Below are positions 7,001 to 10,136 of a stretch of DNA of 10,136 nucleotides, piece after piece. Position 1 is the first letter of the stretch. Every line of letters begins with the position of its first letter. Origin of the DNA: Spirogloea muscicola (Eukaryota; Streptophyta; Zygnematophyceae; Spirogloeales; Spirogloeaceae); the NCBI GenBank assembly GCA_009602725.1, contig WELB01000100.1, forward strand, positions 196,179 through 206,314, given 5' to 3'. The position numbers were made by a program, and so were the translations under genes. The notes beneath the pieces are model-generated. The model was not told the origin of the DNA, did not search any database, and was given only the letters and a program-made list of their open reading frames with translations.

Positions 7001-10000
7001 AGCTCATTTCATCCATAGACCGAAATGTTAAGATTGTAGCATATGCATGCAACATTGCATGTCTCTGCCTAAGAGGACCTTGAATACGTCGAATGACTCA
7101 ATGGCCTCGTCGTCCATGCCATCCTGCTCATTCTCGGCCGTAACCTCCTGCAGCAGCCGCCGCCGCCCTTGACCTCCAGCGCCACCTGCTGCTTGCTCTG
7201 GCTGGACCGGCTGGCCGCCTCTTGGTTCCTGAATGTGGCCGCCCTCGAGCTTCAACCGCTCATTCTTGTCCGGTGGCAGCTCAAAGCCGTGCTCGATCAT
7301 GTCCGGCTTGTTGCGGCCACGCCCGGGCTCGACAAAGGCCTGCTGCTGCTGCGTCCCTGGCGGGGTGTCACCACCACCTGCCGCAGCACCCTCCGCCTGC
7401 TGCTGCTGCTGATGTGCCTGCTGCCATGCATCATACACCTCCTTGTCTCGAAGATATTTCTGATACTCGGTAAAGTCCTGCATCTGCTTCACAACGTCGT
7501 CAGCCTGCGGCGCTGGAGGTGTGCCCACGCCCACTGCTTGTTTTCCAGCTGGAGGCTGCTCGAGGACCTCCCCGTGTGTTCCAAGCAGCGGCTCGTTGTG
7601 GTCTATGCCATTGGCAGCCTCGCCGTGGGTGTCGTTCAATGCCGCTGCCGATCCCGTGCCGTCGGCAGCCTTGCCGTGGGTGTCGTTCGCTGAAGCCAAC
7701 CCATCATCAACATTTTCTGCAAGAAGATAGCTCATTAGATTTAGCATTACTCCCCTGTAATCTTTGACTCTATAATTTGATCAGTACTTAGCACTAACTC
7801 CCCTGTAAATTTTGACTCAAGAGTCAATCTGAACAATACTAAGCAATCAAGATCTGCTTGTTGCCAAATATATTCCAGGCTGACTTGCTGCTACTTCCCC
7901 TGCATGACATGAAAATAGCAGAGCCATATCCAGCATTTCACCAACTCTGGCTGCCCAGTCCAGGACTTCCAAGCTCAGCCTCATGATAGACCACTCATCG
8001 TTATTCCTCCTGACTGGTAGCACTTTGCATTTGGGCCAAGGTGGGGTACCATGCATGTGATCTTTCGCCATGCAGAGGACCCCGGTGTCGTCGCAGTCCA
8101 CACCTAATTTGGGGTCATTGGTCGGCGGCGTAGGCGGCGGCAGCGATGTCGAGTTGATCAGGCCAACCATGGATCCCAAGGCACCAAGCGCACCGGCACC
8201 TTCGCTCAATAACCAAGGCCTTTCGAGTCACATTAGTTGCAAGTGTGAGCGATTCAGGAAGTACATGGGGCCCAATCATGGCAACTTTACAACTTTCACG
8301 AAAACAAACAAAACCCCATGTAGACCTTATTCTGGCCACGCAGACATCGAGGCCTGAGTCAATGTCTATCGGCACATGTTGAGGAGCTGACCCATGTCCA
8401 CCATGGACTTGAGGATGCTGCCACCCTCCTGATGCACAACATCGTTGTGGCGCACAGCCTCATGCCCTGCTCCTGGCGGCTGCTCACCAGTGCCGCCATG
8501 AGCCTGATCCAGCTTGTCCGCGGGCGCCTGACCTGCCTCCTTGTCGCCCACCTGACCTGTATGCTCGGGTGCAGGGCAAGCAAGCAACTTGTTGAGGATA
8601 AAGGTCAAGAGCAAGCGTTTCAGATCTATACTGACGTCCATCACCTTCGAAGCTGCTTGATGCAGATTAGGTCTCATGAGGATGCTCGCAATGGCAGCAA
8701 CACAAATGATTTTCCTGAGCACATGCTGACTCTTGCTGGTTGTGTGATCCCAATGTGCAGCATGAGCGCGTTGCTTTTTTGCAGGAGCACTCTGACTGAT
8801 TTCAGCTTCAGTGGCATCCATATGAGGAGTCGTCGATGACCCTGTCTGCCAGACCTGGGGGGGCGCCGTCAGCAGCGTGGTCGACGATGTCGGCATGGAT
8901 GTCGGGGTGCTCATGGTCCACATGGTCGGGGTCCAGCCCGACATACCAGTCCCGCTTGACACGCAGCCGCGGCACGACGAGCTTCTCCGCCAGCTGGTGG
9001 CCTGCTGGGCTGTGCAGGTGGCCAGATCGGCGGATGGCCCCACGTCACAACACCCAAGACTCATGTCAACCCACATATAGAGGCAAATTGTCAATTACTG
9101 TGAGATAAGAGTTAAGAAACAAGTCACAGTACAGGTCAGCGCTAGCAACTCAGCCTGCTCAAGGTCGTGCACCATTCGCAGGCGCGCTGCACACCTGAAG
9201 AAGAGGACCTCGCCGTTGTAAGTCGCCAGAGCGATCTCCTGGACGCCGTCGGCGTTGATGTCGTGGAGCAGCGGGCTGGTGTGGACGCTGGACTTGTGGA
9301 ACGCGGGCCACGCGCCTGCAAGAAGCAGTCATAGTGCCACCAGCAGCACTGACAGTAATTCCTCACAGCATCAGTGCAGGGCAGCAGCTGACTCGAGGAA
9401 GGCTCTCAAGATGGGAATTGCGAGTGTGCCGCTAAGGCCCGCCCAACCACACCCGGTTCCAGAGCTCACCGGGGAGCTTCTCGCCGTCGGCTCCATCCAG
9501 GACCTCCAAGTAGTGCACGAACGCCGGGACGACGATCTCGAGCTTCCCATCGCTGCGATGAGCCGTGGCAGCCGCAAAGCCCTCTGTGGCGGTCACTGGC
9601 AGAAGGCATAGGCAGCCGAGGCATTGCAGAAGACGTGCAGGAGGGCCTCAACGAGGCATCGCAGGCGAGCATGGACCTCTGGCGACGGCGGCGGCGGCGC
9701 AGCACTCACCGGTTGATGTCGGCGATCAGCGGCGAGGCGTAGATGCTGGAGCTGACCTCCGCCTGCCAGCGCAGCTCCACGTGCCGCGGGCACTGCGTGT
9801 TGGCCAGCGACTCCTCGTCCCTGCCACCAGCAGCACCGGCGGCGGCGGTGGCGGCGGCGGCGGCGGCCCCAGTCAGCGCCGCAGGAGAGGGCAGGCCGCG
9901 CCAGGAGCGGCAGCGCCAGAGAGGGGCTAGTGGCCACGGAATCGTGTACACCGGCGAGCTTGGAGCGGCGGCTCACATGGCCGGCATGTCCTCGCCGTCG

Positions 10001-10136
10001 GCGTGCGCGTCGCGCTGCAGGAACTTGTTGCCGGGGTCCAGCGCCGCTTCGTCGCGCGCTATGGGGTCCGACAGCTGCCCCGCCGCCAGCGCCGCCGCCG
10101 CCGCCAGCGCCAGCGCCAGCCGCAGCAGCGGCGCCG
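4071..10136 (-). CDS. DEX1: DEX1-like FG-GAP beta-propeller membrane protein, 14 exons, 5' partial
   Basis: Minus-strand exons, 5' to 3': 10136-9977 (start outside), 9820-9710, 9552-9470, 9315-9195, 9009-8855, 8556-8488 (candidate cassette), 7716-7079, 6960-6748, 6402-6332, 6072-5813, 5701-5520, 5356-4940, 4756-4556, 4385-4071. All introns are GT-AG, every junction keeps phase, and the chain gives 997 residues plus TGA; Arabidopsis DEX1 is, from memory, about 900. Order: hydrophobic signal peptide ([17 protein letters not shown]); conserved start of the ectodomain ([12 protein letters not shown]); seven calcium-loop motifs of FG-GAP type ([44 protein letters not shown]), as in a seven-bladed propeller; a variable insert after the second motif with NDTHG repeats, glutamine runs and an acidic tract; the conserved run [17 protein letters not shown]; one membrane helix (about 4190-4134, [19 protein letters not shown]); a tail of about 20 residues. 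In Arabidopsis DEX1 is membrane-associated and needed for primexine and exine patterning. The family call is firm; the role here is unknown. Confidence 0.94.
6403..6747 (-). other. Intron of DEX1-like gene between CTP and VIADID
   Basis: The donor GTAGCA follows the conserved DAHILCTP and the acceptor CTGTTCAG precedes VIADIDKDG, in phase 0. The junction falls inside one of the best conserved stretches of the family, which fixes both borders. I see nothing else in the intron. Confidence 0.9.
7079..7716 (-). other. Large exon encoding the low-complexity insert of DEX1-like protein
   Basis: This 638-nt exon encodes the variable region between the second and third propeller motifs. It carries two NDTHG[KE]AA[DN]G repeats and a weaker third (LGTHGEV), two glutamine runs (HQQQQQA, TQQQQA), a proline/glycine-rich part, and ends with GRRRLLQEV, close to the GRRLLEE of Arabidopsis DEX1. 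At DNA level the first two repeats share 24 of 25 bp (7613-7637 and 7664-7688), 51 bp apart, so they arose by in-frame duplication. Confidence 0.9.
7741..7839. repeat. Imperfect tandem repeat of about 50 bp in an intron
   Basis: Units at 7741-7787 and 7788-7839 share TTAGCA, then ACTCCCCTGTAA and TTTGACTC, and diverge by substitutions and small indels. The second unit contains a 7-bp palindrome, TTGACTC AA GAGTCAA (7812-7827). No function is evident. Confidence 0.7.
8488..8556 (-). other. Candidate cassette exon of DEX1-like gene
   Basis: This 69-nt segment has an acceptor (CATACAG/GT) and a consensus donor (G/GTGAGC) and is in phase 1 at both ends, so the transcript keeps frame whether it is included or skipped. 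It would add 23 residues, [20 protein letters not shown] and GGT, between APP and ENVDDG. The composition matches the adjacent low-complexity insert, and the base composition is that of exons, unlike the AT-richer flanks. I include it in the gene model but with less confidence than the other exons, because no conserved residue tests it. Confidence 0.5.
9821..9976 (-). other. First visible intron of DEX1-like gene, with GCC/GGC repeat
   Basis: The donor GTGAGC follows GCCAT and the acceptor GGTGGCAG precedes G-GAC-GAG, restoring a methionine codon and the order NKF...[15 protein letters not shown], which matches the family. The intron contains a GGC/GCC triplet run at about 9839-9868 on the plus strand. 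Confidence 0.88.

Larger units (their letters stand above)
7717..8854 (-). other. Large intron interval of DEX1-like gene
   Basis: This 1,138-nt interval lies between the exon ending DGAPP and the exon starting ENVDDG, a phase-1 junction (donor CAG/GTCTGG, acceptor TTCTTGCAG). It is several times longer than most other introns of the gene. It contains two GC-rich patches resembling exons (about 8060-8210 and 8400-8580) and an imperfect tandem repeat (7741-7839). Confidence 0.8.

Noticed and set aside
7169-7693. Plus-strand open frame of 174 codons
   Set aside because: It is antisense to the low-complexity DEX1 exon 7079-7716; its leucine-rich stretches come from CAG/CTG repeats read on the other strand.
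7079-7716. Trinucleotide and direct repeats on the plus strand considered as a CRISPR-like array
   Set aside because: The repeats are coding, in frame, few in number and without regular unique spacers.
2444-8565. Shared 15-mer CCTGACCTGTATGCT at 2444-2458 and 8551-8565
   Set aside because: The similarity does not extend to the flanks; on its own it is too short to argue for a dispersed repeat.
8366-9094. Minus-strand open frame of 242 codons over the large DEX1 intron
   Set aside because: Its first part reads the conserved DEX1 exon 8855-9009 in the wrong frame. Only the 8488-8556 portion has plausible splice sites, so the frame as a whole is not a gene.

Overview
This is a piece of nuclear genome from a green-lineage eukaryote (a streptophyte or chlorophyte alga, or an early-diverging land plant; the window does not settle which). 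Both main genes are split by GT-AG introns. Their exons are rich in G+C, while introns and intergenic DNA have a lower G+C content. Both encoded proteins belong to families I know from plants and green algae. There is no sign of bacterial operons, ribosome binding sites or CRISPR arrays.

Layout. (1) Bases 1-129 carry, on the minus strand, a short open frame with coding-like codon use that runs off the left edge; I do not recognise it. (2) Bases 130-368 separate it from a plus-strand gene and may be a shared divergent promoter. (3) Bases 369-2448 are a complete four-exon gene for a 256-residue F-box protein with a LysM domain, of the type of Arabidopsis At1g55000. All three splice junctions keep frame and rebuild the conserved protein. 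(4) Bases 2449-4070 lie between the two convergent genes. They hold a near-perfect 64-bp inverted repeat (3049-3209), a 55-bp tandem duplication (3903-4012) and several short protein-like frames that may be remnants of a broken gene. (5) From 4071 to the right edge, the minus strand encodes a homologue of DEX1 (DEFECTIVE IN EXINE FORMATION 1). I reconstructed 14 exons that join in phase into 997 residues plus a stop. Only the first few codons, with the start, are missing. It has a signal peptide, seven calcium-binding FG-GAP-like motifs as in an integrin-alpha-type beta-propeller, a long variable low-complexity insert, one membrane helix near the C terminus and a short tail.

How the genes relate. 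The F-box/LysM protein is expected to be a substrate adaptor in an SCF ubiquitin ligase. The DEX1-like protein is expected to sit in the secretory or plasma membrane with its propeller outside the cytosol. In flowering plants DEX1 is needed for primexine and pollen wall patterning; if this is an alga, that role cannot apply directly. Nothing in the sequence links the two genes; their convergence looks like ordinary eukaryotic gene order.

The features most worth following are the 64-bp hairpin (a candidate small-RNA precursor or foldback element) and one or two symmetric-phase candidate cassette exons in the large intron of the DEX1 gene, placed where the protein's variable insert begins. I found no convincing new multi-gene system.
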